Assembly (NCBI GenBank): GCA_018823175.1
Contig: JAHJIY010000066.1
Coordinates: forward strand, 28,570 to 92,569
Origin: Pseudomonadota bacterium
Lineage (GTDB): Bacteria; Desulfobacterota; Desulfobulbia; Desulfobulbales; JAHJIY01
Length of the DNA stretch: 64,000 nt
Direction: 5' to 3'
A program made the position numbers and the translations under genes. This document shows, one piece after another, positions 8,545-16,408 of this stretch; position 1 is the first letter of the stretch; each line of letters starts with the position of its first letter. The notes under the pieces are model-generated. The model was not told the DNA's origin and made no database searches. It saw nothing but the letters and a program-made list of their open reading frames with translations.

Positions 8545-8835
8545 CTACTTATTTATCCTTCTATCATATTCTCTGCCCCGGCGAAAAGAGAATATCCCCG
8601 CCAGGCTAAAAGCAGCGGGCAAAATATACTGAAATAACGAGGCTGCGGTTTTCCAGACCAGGCGATGGGCATAGAGGGCTGTCGATTCCGGGGATTGATC
8701 TGGTAAAGGTATTTCCCTTGCGGCCAGGGCATGGAGAATGAGATACACCGCCACAGCCAGGGCCAGGTGCCACTGGTATGGTACCGCCAGGATGAAATTG
8801 CGAAATCCTTTGGGTGTTGAATCGGTTTCAGCCAT
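8545..8835 (-). CDS. Short membrane protein resembling the N-terminus of Mrr-like restriction endonucleases
   Basis: 96 residues from the ATG at 8835, chosen because AAGGAGG lies about 11 nt upstream; an earlier ATG at 8880 lacks one. It has two hydrophobic segments: one around WHLALAVAVYLILHALA and one around FQYILPAAFSLAGIFSF, then a basic end. This pattern matches the membrane N-terminus of a family of endonuclease proteins that continue with an Mrr-like catalytic domain and a topoisomerase-type zinc finger. Neither domain follows here, so the gene is either a truncated remnant or a stand-alone version. The relationship is recalled, not tested. Confidence 0.5.
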   Translation of the reverse strand: MAETDSTPKGFRNFILAVPYQWHLALAVAVYLILHALAAREIPLPDQSPESTALYAHRLVWKTAASLFQYILPAAFSLAGIFSFRRGREYDRRINK

Positions 8836-8885
8836 CTTGATTGAAGCCCTCCTTGTCCCCAAGAGCTCTTGCCCTTTCATACGAT

Positions 8886-9131
8886 TTAGCGACAGGTGAC
8901 AATATTTGCTGTTTCCGACTTCAGGTCAAAAACAATCCTGGCCTTGCGATTTCCAAGTTGCCGCAGGACCTGAGCGATCTTATTTTCCAGGGTCCCGCCG
9001 ACATCACCCCAATCGTTGCCATCCCTGGTGACGAATTCCTCAATCATCCGGTGCAAGGTCTCCGGGTCGAGTTGTTCGTAGGGGACTTCGACTCCTTTTT
9101 CATGGAGATCGCCCGGTTTCTTCCCTGACAT
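8886..9131 (-). CDS. yheU: UPF0270 / YheU-family protein
   Basis: 81 residues from the ATG at 9131, with AAGGAG about 5 nt upstream. The core PYEQLDPETLHRMIEEFVTR, then DGNDWG and LENKIAQVLRQL, matches the YheU family (PF06794; E. coli YheU is about 72 residues). The family has no established function. It sits 50 bp upstream of the Mrr-like fragment on the same strand. The last residues (ETANIVTCR) correspond to the family's usual C-terminus. Confidence 0.8.
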   Translation of the reverse strand: MSGKKPGDLHEKGVEVPYEQLDPETLHRMIEEFVTRDGNDWGDVGGTLENKIAQVLRQLGNRKARIVFDLKSETANIVTCR

Positions 9132-9351
9132 AACACTCCTTAACAAGGATAATTCCTTAACTGCTGCCGACCAGAGCAAACCCCTCTGAAAAAATCAATC
9201 AGATTAATCTAACTGACAAAAACTATTTAGCAAATGAGTTTATCCGGAAAGAGTTAGCTGTAAAAATGTTTTTGCTTTGTCCCGCACTATTTTCTTGGGC
9301 CGGGTGGCAAGTGACTCCCGAAAAACCCGGGGATATGCTATGGTGCATGTT

Positions 9352-9503
9352 GGCTAGTGCCTGTCCATAAATGGTCTTTTCGCCCGATCTCTGCGTTATG
9401 CGAAAAAAATAATCCTCGGAATATCAAATATATGCCTGCGGTTATTATTTTCGCATGCCTTGATCTCGAACAAAAATCCTCATTTCTGGACAGACACTGG
9501 CTA
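9352..9503. repeat. About 150 bp imperfect palindrome, non-coding dispersed element
   Basis: The left arm begins GGCTAGTGCCTGTCCATAAA, and the right arm read on the other strand begins AGCCAGTGTCTGTCCAGAAA; similarity continues through GCG(A)AAAA-type sequence toward the centre near 9425. The whole could form a long hairpin. There is no coding capacity of its own. A related half copy is at 7231-7290, so it is dispersed in the genome and resembles a MITE or REP-type element. Confidence 0.7.
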
Positions 9504-9522
9504 AAATTTGTGAGAGAATTCA

Positions 9523-9771
9523 ATGGACCTTTCAGATGACATCAAAAAAGATTTTGCCCGAGCGCTTGAGCTTCATCAGCGGGTCTCTTCTGATTACAAG
9601 AAATGTATGAAATTTAACAAGCTGATGTCTGATCTTCTGGCCCGGCTTGAAGATGGCGGTTATTACCGGCTTGCCGATCGGGTCATGACCATCCTGCTTG
9701 ATTGTAATCCCAAGGAAGGCAGTAGCTGCGAAAAATCCATTCTGGTCGAGAAACGGGTCAATAAATTCTGA
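9523..9771 (+). CDS. Small hypothetical protein
   Basis: 82 residues, predicted all helical, with heptad-like spacing in the first 50 residues (LELHQRVSSDYKKCMKFNKL). It has three cysteines, one in LDCNPKEGSSCEK. No family is recognised. GAGAG lies 6 nt before the ATG. It precedes the methyltransferase gene by 45 bp on the same strand and the two may be co-transcribed. The start lies just outside the palindromic repeat, which could therefore affect its expression. Confidence 0.5.
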   Translation: MDLSDDIKKDFARALELHQRVSSDYKKCMKFNKLMSDLLARLEDGGYYRLADRVMTILLDCNPKEGSSCEKSILVEKRVNKF

Positions 9772-9816
9772 ACTGATCTGAAAAAAAGTATTTTTCAAAC
9801 AAAATAGAGGGAAAAA

Positions 9817-10392
9817 ATGGAGATAGGCGAAGCAAAAAAAATTCTGGGAGAGGTATATTCCTTTTCCGCCGATGATCTGAATAACGTTATTCAGGAACTA
9901 AACCTGCCCGGAGACGCGAAAATCCTTGATGTCGGCACCGGGATGGGCAGCATGGCCATAACCATTGCATTACATGGGTTTCAGGTCATAACCGGGGAGC
10001 CGGGCGATGACGAAACGATCTATGCCAGGCAGAACTGGCAGGAAAATGCCCGGAAGGTCAAGGTCGAGTCCCTGATCGAATTTAAGGCCTTTAATGCCGG
10101 GAAGATGCCTTTTGCCGACGGCTTATTTGACGCGGTATTTCTCCTTGGCGCCCTGCACCATATCCCTGCCGAGGAGCGACCGGAGGTCTTCCGGGAACTG
10201 GTCCGGATCGCCAAAAGTGGTGGGATCATCTGTTTTTTTGAACCCCGCCAGAAAGTGATCGATATGATCCGACAAAAGGACCCGGCTCATCCCGATAGCG
10301 CTGAGCCGGAGAACTATCGACCGGAGGGTGATCTGACTTTACGGCAAACTACCGGCGAAAATTTCGACGCCTTTATCTATACACTTGCTTAA
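9817..10392 (+). CDS. Class I SAM-dependent methyltransferase
   Basis: 191 residues. Motif I for SAM binding is ILDVGTGMGSMA (about residues 36-47), the acidic residue of motif II is in TGEPGDD, and DAVFLLGALHHIP is the motif IV region. The substrate cannot be told from sequence. An AGAGGG ribosome site precedes the ATG. The protein ends shortly after the last strand region, with an Asp/Glu/Pro-rich segment before the final FDAFIYTLA. Confidence 0.75.
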   Translation: MEIGEAKKILGEVYSFSADDLNNVIQELNLPGDAKILDVGTGMGSMAITIALHGFQVITGEPGDDETIYARQNWQENARKVKVESLIEFKAFNAGKMPFADGLFDAVFLLGALHHIPAEERPEVFRELVRIAKSGGIICFFEPRQKVIDMIRQKDPAHPDSAEPENYRPEGDLTLRQTTGENFDAFIYTLA

Positions 10393-10825
10393 ACTTCGGG
10401 TCAGGCTGGTTTAGCATTTTTATTTTGCAGTTGTGGGTGCGAGAATATCAAAATGTCCAGCCTGGTACTTATTCACCCATTCGCCGTGGAGTTGCCATTT
10501 GGAAGGAGTTGTTCTATTAGTCATAAACCAAGGAGTATCAGATGATTGGTTTGCAGGTATAATTTAATTTACAGGAAAGGTGGTCGGTAAATCTATTTTG
10601 CCGGCAGTTTGGAGTTAAAAAAAGGAGGCCCGTTATCTGCGGTTCATTTATCAACGTGCAGATAACAGGGCCTTGTTTGAGACAAACTTGACCATTAGGG
10701 GGGGGATCAAGAGGGGGGGAGTCTCAAACTGAATATATGGTACCACAGCTTGGTTCTGAAAATACAAGTTTAATTTTAAAAAAAATTACATAAAGAGAAA
10801 ATAAAAAGATTTCCGGTCTGTTTTT
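10393..10825. other. Intergenic region containing the first double-hairpin repeat
   Basis: The 433 bp contain no supported gene. The notable content is the repeat at 10624-10730. The stretch 10745-10805 is A-rich and lies between the repeat and the end of umuC. Confidence 0.5.
10624..10730 (+). repeat. Double-hairpin dispersed repeat, copy 1
   Basis: Hairpin 1 pairs GGCCCGTTATCTGC (from 10628) with GCAGATAACAGGGCC (to 10672) around a loop with TCATTTATCA. Hairpin 2 pairs GTTTGAGAC (10675-10683) with GTCTCAAAC (10721-10729) around a loop with two long G-runs. Copy 2 at 16792-16893, on the opposite strand, keeps both stems and the loop motifs but differs in many bases, including paired ones. 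Conserved structure suggests a REP/MITE or a structured RNA. Confidence 0.75.
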
Positions 10826-12094
10826 TCAGAAAGAAGCGGTGACCACCGGGATGTCGGGCCAGTTTGTCGTATAGGCCGGGGACTTATGGGCCTGCTTCAT
10901 GCCCCAGGGTTTAGCCAGTCCGGCTGCGGCAAATTGCAGGGTATTTCTGCCCCACCTGGTATTGATTCGGTCCACCGTTGCCATGAGGGGGGTGTTCTCG
11001 ATGTTTTCCGAACAGAACAGGTTTTGCTGGAGGTGATTCTGCGGCACCAGTTCAGTGATCATTATTCCTGCTTTGTTATAGGCATATCCCGGCTTGTAAA
11101 TGCGCTCCAGGCCTTGCAAGGCAGATTTAATTATGGTCGGGGTGCAGGCGCTGGGTTGAGACAAGGTCATCATGATGTTACCGGCGTATTGCGGGGTGTC
11201 TTTCTTGAAACGATTCGTATAGATAAAAACGTGAATGGAACCGGCCGCTGATTTTTGTTTTCTAAGCTTCTCGGCGGCGATTGCGATGTGGGTGGCTATT
11301 GCTTCTCGCAGGTCGGGAAGTGTGTTGACTGGACTGCCGAAGGACCTGGAGCTGATGATTGATTTTTTGGTTGGCAAGCTGTGATCAAGAGGGAGACAGG
11401 AAGTGCCCCGAAGCTCCATAACGGTCCGCAGACCGGTCACTGTCAGATGTTTTCTGATCCATTGGTCATCGGCATTTTTTAATTGCAGGGCGTTATGTAT
11501 CCCCTGGCGATTCAGTTTTTCCGTGCTCTTGCGGCCTATTCCCCAGACCTCACCAACTCCGACGGTAGACAGAAGTTCATCTGAATTTTCATGGTTTCTG
11601 ATTTCGAAGGCCCCCTGGTGTTGCGCATTCTTTTTGGCGAAACGGTTTGCGATCTTGGCAAGGGTCTTGGTTGGTGCAATGCCGATGGAGACCGGGATGC
11701 CGACATATTTTTCAACCCGTGCCTTCATGGATTTTGCATAGGCGGCCAGGTTGTTGCCGGCCGGTAACGAGATGAAGGCCTCATCGATTGAGTAGATTTC
11801 GACGTCCGGTTCCATATCCTGCAGGACACGCATGACCCGATGTGACAGGTCGCCATAAAGGGCATAGTTGGATGAGAAGACCTGGACGTTATGTTTCCGG
11901 ATCAGCGCCTTGTTCTTGAAATATGGGGCGCCCATCGAGAGGCCAAGGGCCTTGGCCTCATTAGACCGAGCGACTATGCAGCCATCATTGTTGGAAAGAA
12001 CGACAATTGGTTTGCCCTGAAGTTCGGGCCGGAACAGCCTCTCGCAGGAGGCATAGAAGTTATTGCAGTCAATCAGGGCAAAGACCTTGTTCAT
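10826..12094 (-). CDS. umuC: DNA polymerase V catalytic subunit (Y-family)
   Basis: 422 residues, the usual UmuC length. The N-terminal [16 protein letters not shown] holds the first catalytic aspartate, and YSIDEAFI (about residues 101-108) holds the second acidic pair. [17 protein letters not shown] is the conserved finger/palm stretch, and [12 protein letters not shown] is the helix-hairpin-helix. With UmuD' it carries out error-prone bypass of DNA damage. It lies 9 bp downstream of umuD in one operon. Confidence 0.95.
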   Translation of the reverse strand: MNKVFALIDCNNFYASCERLFRPELQGKPIVVLSNNDGCIVARSNEAKALGLSMGAPYFKNKALIRKHNVQVFSSNYALYGDLSHRVMRVLQDMEPDVEIYSIDEAFISLPAGNNLAAYAKSMKARVEKYVGIPVSIGIAPTKTLAKIANRFAKKNAQHQGAFEIRNHENSDELLSTVGVGEVWGIGRKSTEKLNRQGIHNALQLKNADDQWIRKHLTVTGLRTVMELRGTSCLPLDHSLPTKKSIISSRSFGSPVNTLPDLREAIATHIAIAAEKLRKQKSAAGSIHVFIYTNRFKKDTPQYAGNIMMTLSQPSACTPTIIKSALQGLERIYKPGYAYNKAGIMITELVPQNHLQQNLFCSENIENTPLMATVDRINTRWGRNTLQFAAAGLAKPWGMKQAHKSPAYTTNWPDIPVVTASF

Positions 12095-12103
12095 GGGGCC
12101 AGC

Positions 12104-12547
12104 TCAGAATTGGTTGATGGAGCAGGTGACTACACCCCAGATTTCACAGGATGATTCTTCCGTCAGTTCTACCGTAGGGTAAGCGGGATTTTCGGCCACC
12201 AGTTTACAGGAATGACCATGCTTAATCAGTTTTTTTACCGTGAATTCCCCATTGATGATCGCGATGACGATTTTGCCGCTTACCGGTTCCAGGGAGCGGT
12301 CAACGATCAGGATGTCGTTATGATTAATGCCGGCGCCGATCATCGAATCTCCATTGACGCGCACAAAGAAAGTGGCGGCTGGATTTTTGATTAACAGCTC
12401 GTTGAGATCGAGACGTTGTTCAATGTAATCTTCGGCCGGAGAAGGGAACCCTGCCGAGACTCCTGAGGAGAACAGGGGGCGCAATACTCTGATTTTTTGT
12501 TCAAATCCGTAGATTTCCGATATTGAATAATCTGCTCTTAAACTCAT
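12104..12547 (-). CDS. umuD: UmuD-like S24 peptidase, polymerase V accessory subunit
   Basis: 147 residues. It undergoes RecA-stimulated self-cleavage to UmuD', which activates UmuC. The predicted cleavage bond is A32-G33 within SAGFPSP. The catalytic serine is S68 in GDSMIGAGI and the lysine is K105 in EFTVKKL. No DNA-binding domain is present, which separates it from LexA. Upstream no standard CTG-N10-CAG LexA box was found; other LexA box types in this phylum were not excluded. No strong ribosome site precedes the ATG. Confidence 0.92.
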   Translation of the reverse strand: MSLRADYSISEIYGFEQKIRVLRPLFSSGVSAGFPSPAEDYIEQRLDLNELLIKNPAATFFVRVNGDSMIGAGINHNDILIVDRSLEPVSGKIVIAIINGEFTVKKLIKHGHSCKLVAENPAYPTVELTEESSCEIWGVVTCSINQF

Positions 12548-12801
12548 GGTTGGGTCTAGTATCCGATTCTAAATTAGCGGGTTAATTTTTTTATCAGTAT
12601 ATGATGCCGAGGCGGATTTAGCTTACAGAATTTTTAATGGGATGATGAAAATGATATAGATCTTTTATGAAAGAAGGATTCAGCAGACAGGCTTTTGCCT
12701 GAAATGGCTGCTTGAAAAAATGGATGGTCGCCAGACCTTTTGTTGTAAAACCGATTACCTCTGGGTTCGAAGGATGATGGCTGGATTGGCCGGGGTTTTT
12801 G

Positions 12802-12831
12802 TTGACAGGCCGGATAGCGATTTCATATTAT
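12802..12831 (+). promoter_or_regulatory. Sigma-70-like promoter for the DUF3592 gene pair
   Basis: TTGACA (12802-12807) and TATTAT (12826-12831) with an 18 nt spacer, about 140 bp before the ATG at 12972. The rest of 12548-12971 shows no gene. Confidence 0.5.
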
Positions 12832-12971
12832 GTAAATGCATGTTTGGCTTGAAGGGGCGAATGCTGGCAAGGGCATAAGTTTCGAAGGAAGTAAGGGAAC
12901 TTGCGACACGCCGAGTGCCCCTGTGGTATAAAAAGGGATTATTTGCTACCCGATATCAATAAATAAAAACA

Positions 12972-13745
12972 ATGTATGTGGAACCAAAAACCAAGTCCTG
13001 GCTCATTACCGGCATTCTGCTGATTGCTACCGTTCTGGTTGCTTTTGGCGTAAAGGCCCTGGAGAAATTCGACACTCCTCCCCAACGATATGATATTTCC
13101 GTATATACAACTACTATGGGTAAGGTGGTGTCGGTGGCGCCGGGCGGCTTGGGTGATTATGTCAGTAGAGTAAAACCGGACTTTGATCAGACAATTTTAC
13201 GCATTACTTATGAGTATACGGTTAACGGCAGGCAGTATGAAAATGACCGCTATTCTTTTGCCAGCAAGGCTTTCTCGCCGATTGGCGATTTAGGCGGGTT
13301 CGCCCGGTGGATGTATAAGTTCAGGATAGGTTCCGAACATATCATTTATTATAACCGGAACTTTCCCCGGGACTCACTGATGGATCCAACCGTACCGCTG
13401 GAAAATCCCCCGGCGATCTGGCCCTGGATCTTTGTCTGGCTCTTTGGCTTTTTTACCGTGATCAGCATTCCTCCCGTATTTGATAAGATTGATACTCTTT
13501 ACAACCGGTTTCAGGATCGCGGAACGGTAAGATGGAACAGTGCAATTGATAATTCCCATGATGTCCATTCCGCCTTTAATCAGCTCTGGAAGGATATGAA
13601 TCTGCGTGACGGTCGACGGGATGATCGCTCCGTCCGATGGTATTCGGCAGACGAGAACTCTCCGGTAAAGTCGAGAAGCAAAGGACGTGTTCGAAATTAT
13701 TACGGCGAAAAAATGGACCCCGAAAAAGATGATGAGCGAGGGTAG
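12972..13745 (+). CDS. DUF3592-domain membrane protein
   Basis: 257 residues. A transmembrane helix (about residues 10-28) precedes an extracytoplasmic region that fits DUF3592: GKVVSVAPGG, then a beta-rich stretch with ITYEYTVNGRQYENDRYSF, then RIGSEHIIYYNRNFP. A second helix (about 148-168) leads into a cytoplasmic tail of about 90 residues rich in charged residues and unrelated to anything I recognise. DUF3592 proteins have no defined role. The next gene begins 7 bp later, so the two likely form a membrane pair. Confidence 0.7.
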   Translation: MYVEPKTKSWLITGILLIATVLVAFGVKALEKFDTPPQRYDISVYTTTMGKVVSVAPGGLGDYVSRVKPDFDQTILRITYEYTVNGRQYENDRYSFASKAFSPIGDLGGFARWMYKFRIGSEHIIYYNRNFPRDSLMDPTVPLENPPAIWPWIFVWLFGFFTVISIPPVFDKIDTLYNRFQDRGTVRWNSAIDNSHDVHSAFNQLWKDMNLRDGRRDDRSVRWYSADENSPVKSRSKGRVRNYYGEKMDPEKDDERG

Positions 13746-13752
13746 GTCAGTC

Positions 13753-14481
13753 ATGCGTAAATCTTATTCAAAATCGACGGTAATGATTAATGGGGTAGTT
13801 TCAAACACCACGATCAGTGGTTCCGGAAATGCTGCTTTGCGTTTTCGGTCGGAAGAAGGGCTGTATCGTGATGAATACCGGAATTCGGAAACTTATCCTC
13901 TTGATGAAGTCACCTATGTTCTTAATCGGCAGGTTACAGAGGAAGAAGCCCTGGAGTTGCTCAATGATCTTGGGATCGAGACTTCCTGGCAGTTTTTCAG
14001 AACGGAAGATATCAATGCCGGTGATGCCTATAACAGCAGTCCTACCTACAAGGATATCTACGGTTACGGTTTTATGAAATGCTATCAGCCCTATGCCGAA
14101 GTTGCGGTTTGTGCCCTTGGTGAAAAAGATGATATCCGGACCCTTGATCAGAAGCCCCCGGCATGGCGTCTGCGAACCATAAAAAGAATTATTAAAAAAG
14201 CCGCGCCCTTGCTGACCGGGATTAGTGACGATCGTTTTAAACTATTAGTTCATTGGTTGATTGGTGTCGCTGATTTAGAGGAGTCAGCTTTGAAAAAGAT
14301 ACTCCCGTCTCTGCAAAAAAAATTCCAGGAAACAAAAGCAAGAGAACTCAAGTGGCAGCTTATTTTCGTGTCGGTACTATTTTTATCAGGTCTGGCGCTA
14401 TGGAATTGGTCGTGGATTTGGGGGGCTGTCCTGCTGGTGATCGCTGGACTTTCGGTATTGGTAATGCTTTTTGGTGATTGA
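13753..14481 (+). CDS. Hypothetical protein with C-terminal membrane hairpin
   Basis: 242 residues from the ATG at 13753. Earlier in-frame starts (13732, 13735) would overlap the preceding gene, and the ribosome site is weak for all, so the start is uncertain. The first about 190 residues are soluble, with an N-terminal block (NGVVSNTTISGSGNAALRF) and a helical stretch around SLQKKFQETKARELKW. Two closely spaced hydrophobic helices end the protein. No family is recognised. It is probably co-transcribed with the DUF3592 gene. Confidence 0.6.
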   Translation: MRKSYSKSTVMINGVVSNTTISGSGNAALRFRSEEGLYRDEYRNSETYPLDEVTYVLNRQVTEEEALELLNDLGIETSWQFFRTEDINAGDAYNSSPTYKDIYGYGFMKCYQPYAEVAVCALGEKDDIRTLDQKPPAWRLRTIKRIIKKAAPLLTGISDDRFKLLVHWLIGVADLEESALKKILPSLQKKFQETKARELKWQLIFVSVLFLSGLALWNWSWIWGAVLLVIAGLSVLVMLFGD

Positions 14482-14638
14482 TCGATATCGTTTGCTCCGG
14501 CAGTTGTTGCCAATGAAATAAAGTAATTTCGTTTGGTCGGCCGCTCATTGGTTTTATGGTAATAGGCCAGGCCGCAGTTTTCCTTTGGTTGTTTATCTGA
14601 CGCAAATACTGGCTGAAATTGGTATATTGGATAGGTGC

Positions 14639-14657
14639 TCACCTGGACTCCAGGTGA
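14639..14657. promoter_or_regulatory. Perfect inverted repeat in the dodecin upstream region
   Basis: TCACCTGG-ACT-CCAGGTGA, 8 bp arms, about 140 bp before the dodecin start. It could be an operator or the end structure of the upstream transcript; no T-tract follows. Nothing else is seen in 14482-14795. Confidence 0.35.
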
Positions 14658-14795
14658 ATGGTAAGAGATTCATCTATAAGCTGAAAGCAAAAAATCTCAT
14701 TTAAAAATATTGGCTTAATATCAGGTGAGAACGTTATTGTTTTCTAGTTCAGGCACTAATTATCGGCAAAAAATTATATTCAGGAGGAAGAATAC

Positions 14796-15008
14796 ATGGG
14801 TGATCAGAGTGTTTATAAAATAGTGGAGTTTGTCGGGACAAGTAAACTTTCGTGGGAAGACGCGGCGAAAAACGCAGTAAATATGGCCAAGAAAGATCAC
14901 AGTGATCTGCGCGTTGCAACGGTTAAAGAACTTGATATGACCATGGAAGGAGAAATGGTATCAACCTATCGCGCCAGGGTTCTCATCTCCTTTAAATTTC
15001 ATTTGTAA
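14796..15008 (+). CDS. Dodecin family flavin-binding protein
   Basis: 70 residues, standard for dodecin. Dodecins form hollow dodecamers that store flavin, or coenzyme A in some lineages. The sequence follows the family plan: VYKIVEFVGTSKLSWEDAAK, a helix, then VKELDMTMEGEMVSTYRARV and the final FKFHL strand. The aromatic that stacks on flavin in bacterial dodecins is expected near the WEDA position, where Trp is present. AGGAGG lies upstream of the ATG. Single-gene unit. Confidence 0.9.
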   Translation: MGDQSVYKIVEFVGTSKLSWEDAAKNAVNMAKKDHSDLRVATVKELDMTMEGEMVSTYRARVLISFKFHL

Positions 15009-15124
15009 TTTAAACCAGGACGGTTGGTTGATTAAAAACTGATTTCAGGTTGCCGACTTTCCCGGGGTTTCGGGGATATTAAATATGTTAAGGTCCCGGG
15101 CGGAGGTTGGTCTTGTTCTTAGCT

Positions 15125-15943
15125 TCAGCAAACCACATTGACCTGGGCCGGACCCCTTTGCACGGTCCGGTGGTATTCAACCGCCGGCTCGCCAAAAACC
15201 ATGGCATATCCTAAGACATGATCTTCGGGGATACCCAGTCGGGTGATTAGCTCGGGGCAAACGGCAAGGGCCATCATGAACATTCCATCCCAGACTGTTC
15301 CAACTCCTCTGGCATGGGCCATCAGCTGGAAGGTAGTCAGGGCGATGTGGATATCCTGCACCGGACAGGGAGCGCTCTTCGGCGCACTGGTGATGATCAG
15401 GTGAGGAGCGCCCCGGAAAATGATATCCAGGTTTTCTTCTTGCCATCCTTTAACCGCCGCACCAAGATACTGTCCGACGAAATCTTCCGGAAAACCTCCA
15501 GCCTTCTTTTTTTCAGCAAGCAGAGCCATTACTTCTTTCCGTAATTTGTCCATGACTTTGCCCTCCCTGACCACGGTGAACAGTACCGATTGATTGTTGA
15601 CGCCGGTGGGTGCGTGCCAGGCGATTTGTAGCAGTTCATCAATTAAAGTTCCGGGTAGGTCTCTGCCGGTGTATCGGCGCACCGATCTTCTCCCCTTGAT
15701 CAGTGTTTCCAGGCAAGCCGGGTCAGGAAGATTGCCGGCCAGAGAAGTGCTTTCATCGGGATTTCGGCCGAGGATCGAGACGGCGCCGGTCGGGCAAATG
15801 GCAAGACAGTGCTGGCAACGATAACACCCTTCTTCATTAGTGATCTTTGGGTAGTTTTCCATGGTTATGATTTTGGCAGGGCAATCATTCGCGCATTCAC
15901 CGCACTGGATGCAACGATTTTCATCTATTTTGAACCGGATCAT
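15125..15943 (-). CDS. Nitroreductase fused to an N-terminal 2x[4Fe-4S] ferredoxin domain
   Basis: 272 residues from the ATG at 15943, preceded by AAGGGG. Residues 1-60 hold two clusters, CIQCGECANDCP and CYRCQHCLAICP. The remainder is an FMN-binding nitroreductase domain, with RRSVRRYTGRDLP binding the phosphate side and APTGVNNQSVLFTVV after it. Such ferredoxin-nitroreductase fusions are common in strict anaerobes and probably take electrons from ferredoxin. The substrate is unknown. The gene stands alone. Confidence 0.88.
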   Translation of the reverse strand: MIRFKIDENRCIQCGECANDCPAKIITMENYPKITNEEGCYRCQHCLAICPTGAVSILGRNPDESTSLAGNLPDPACLETLIKGRRSVRRYTGRDLPGTLIDELLQIAWHAPTGVNNQSVLFTVVREGKVMDKLRKEVMALLAEKKKAGGFPEDFVGQYLGAAVKGWQEENLDIIFRGAPHLIITSAPKSAPCPVQDIHIALTTFQLMAHARGVGTVWDGMFMMALAVCPELITRLGIPEDHVLGYAMVFGEPAVEYHRTVQRGPAQVNVVC

Positions 15944-16288
15944 GGACAAACCCCTTTTGATGTTCGGATTAAATTTACGGCAAACGGTGATTTAAATATT
16001 TCAGCAGAAGTAGAAAGTATTTGCAAGCTCTTAAAATAATTCTCCGGTGGTGTAATGCCCACTGCGCAGAGATGGTGAGCGGCTGGAAAACTAATGGGAG
16101 ACTCGGGGCTGGCAGAGGTCATAAGTCCCTTAATGGCGATTGGTGAAAAGGCTCCGCCTGAAGGTGGTTTTTTATTATCTTCGCAGGAGATTATTTGGGC
16201 GAACCGGGGATGAGACTGTTGATCAATATCATCCCCGTCAGTTGTGCTGCTGAAAATACCGGTAAATTAAAAGTGTATTGTCGTAGAT
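15944..16288. other. Intergenic region, hairpin only
   Basis: No gene is seen. GGGGATGA (16206-16213) pairs with TCATCCCC (16229-16236) around 15 nt; no T-run follows on either strand, so it is not called a terminator. It lies downstream of the small minus-strand gene at 16289 and may stabilise its transcript end. Confidence 0.4.
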
Positions 16289-16408
16289 CTAATAATCTTT
16301 AGCTGCTTTCTTGGATGCTTTTTTGGTTGCCTTTGCAGCTTTTTTTTCTTTTGGGGTTAAGGCCGGTTTTTTCTTTTCCGCTTTAATGCTTTTGTGTTCT
16401 TTAGCCAT
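16289..16408 (-). CDS. 39-residue Lys/Ala-rich basic peptide
   Basis: The frame begins MAKEHKSIKAEKKKPALTP and ends in KKAAKDY; about a third of the residues are lysine. AGGAG lies 7 nt upstream of the ATG at 16408, which supports translation. Similar very small basic proteins starting MAK(D/E)HKS occur, as I recall, in other anaerobic deltaproteobacteria, but I know of no function. The composition suits RNA or DNA binding. It shares its Lys-rich style with the protein at 6887 but not its sequence. Confidence 0.65.
   Translation of the reverse strand: MAKEHKSIKAEKKKPALTPKEKKAAKATKKASKKAAKDY

Noticed and set aside
12548..12620. A LexA (SOS) box upstream of umuD
   Set aside because: No CTG-N10-CAG or similar palindrome could be found; a lineage-specific LexA site cannot be excluded but is not visible.
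16206..16236. Hairpin as terminator of the 39-residue gene
   Set aside because: The 8 bp stem is real, but no T-run follows on either strand.
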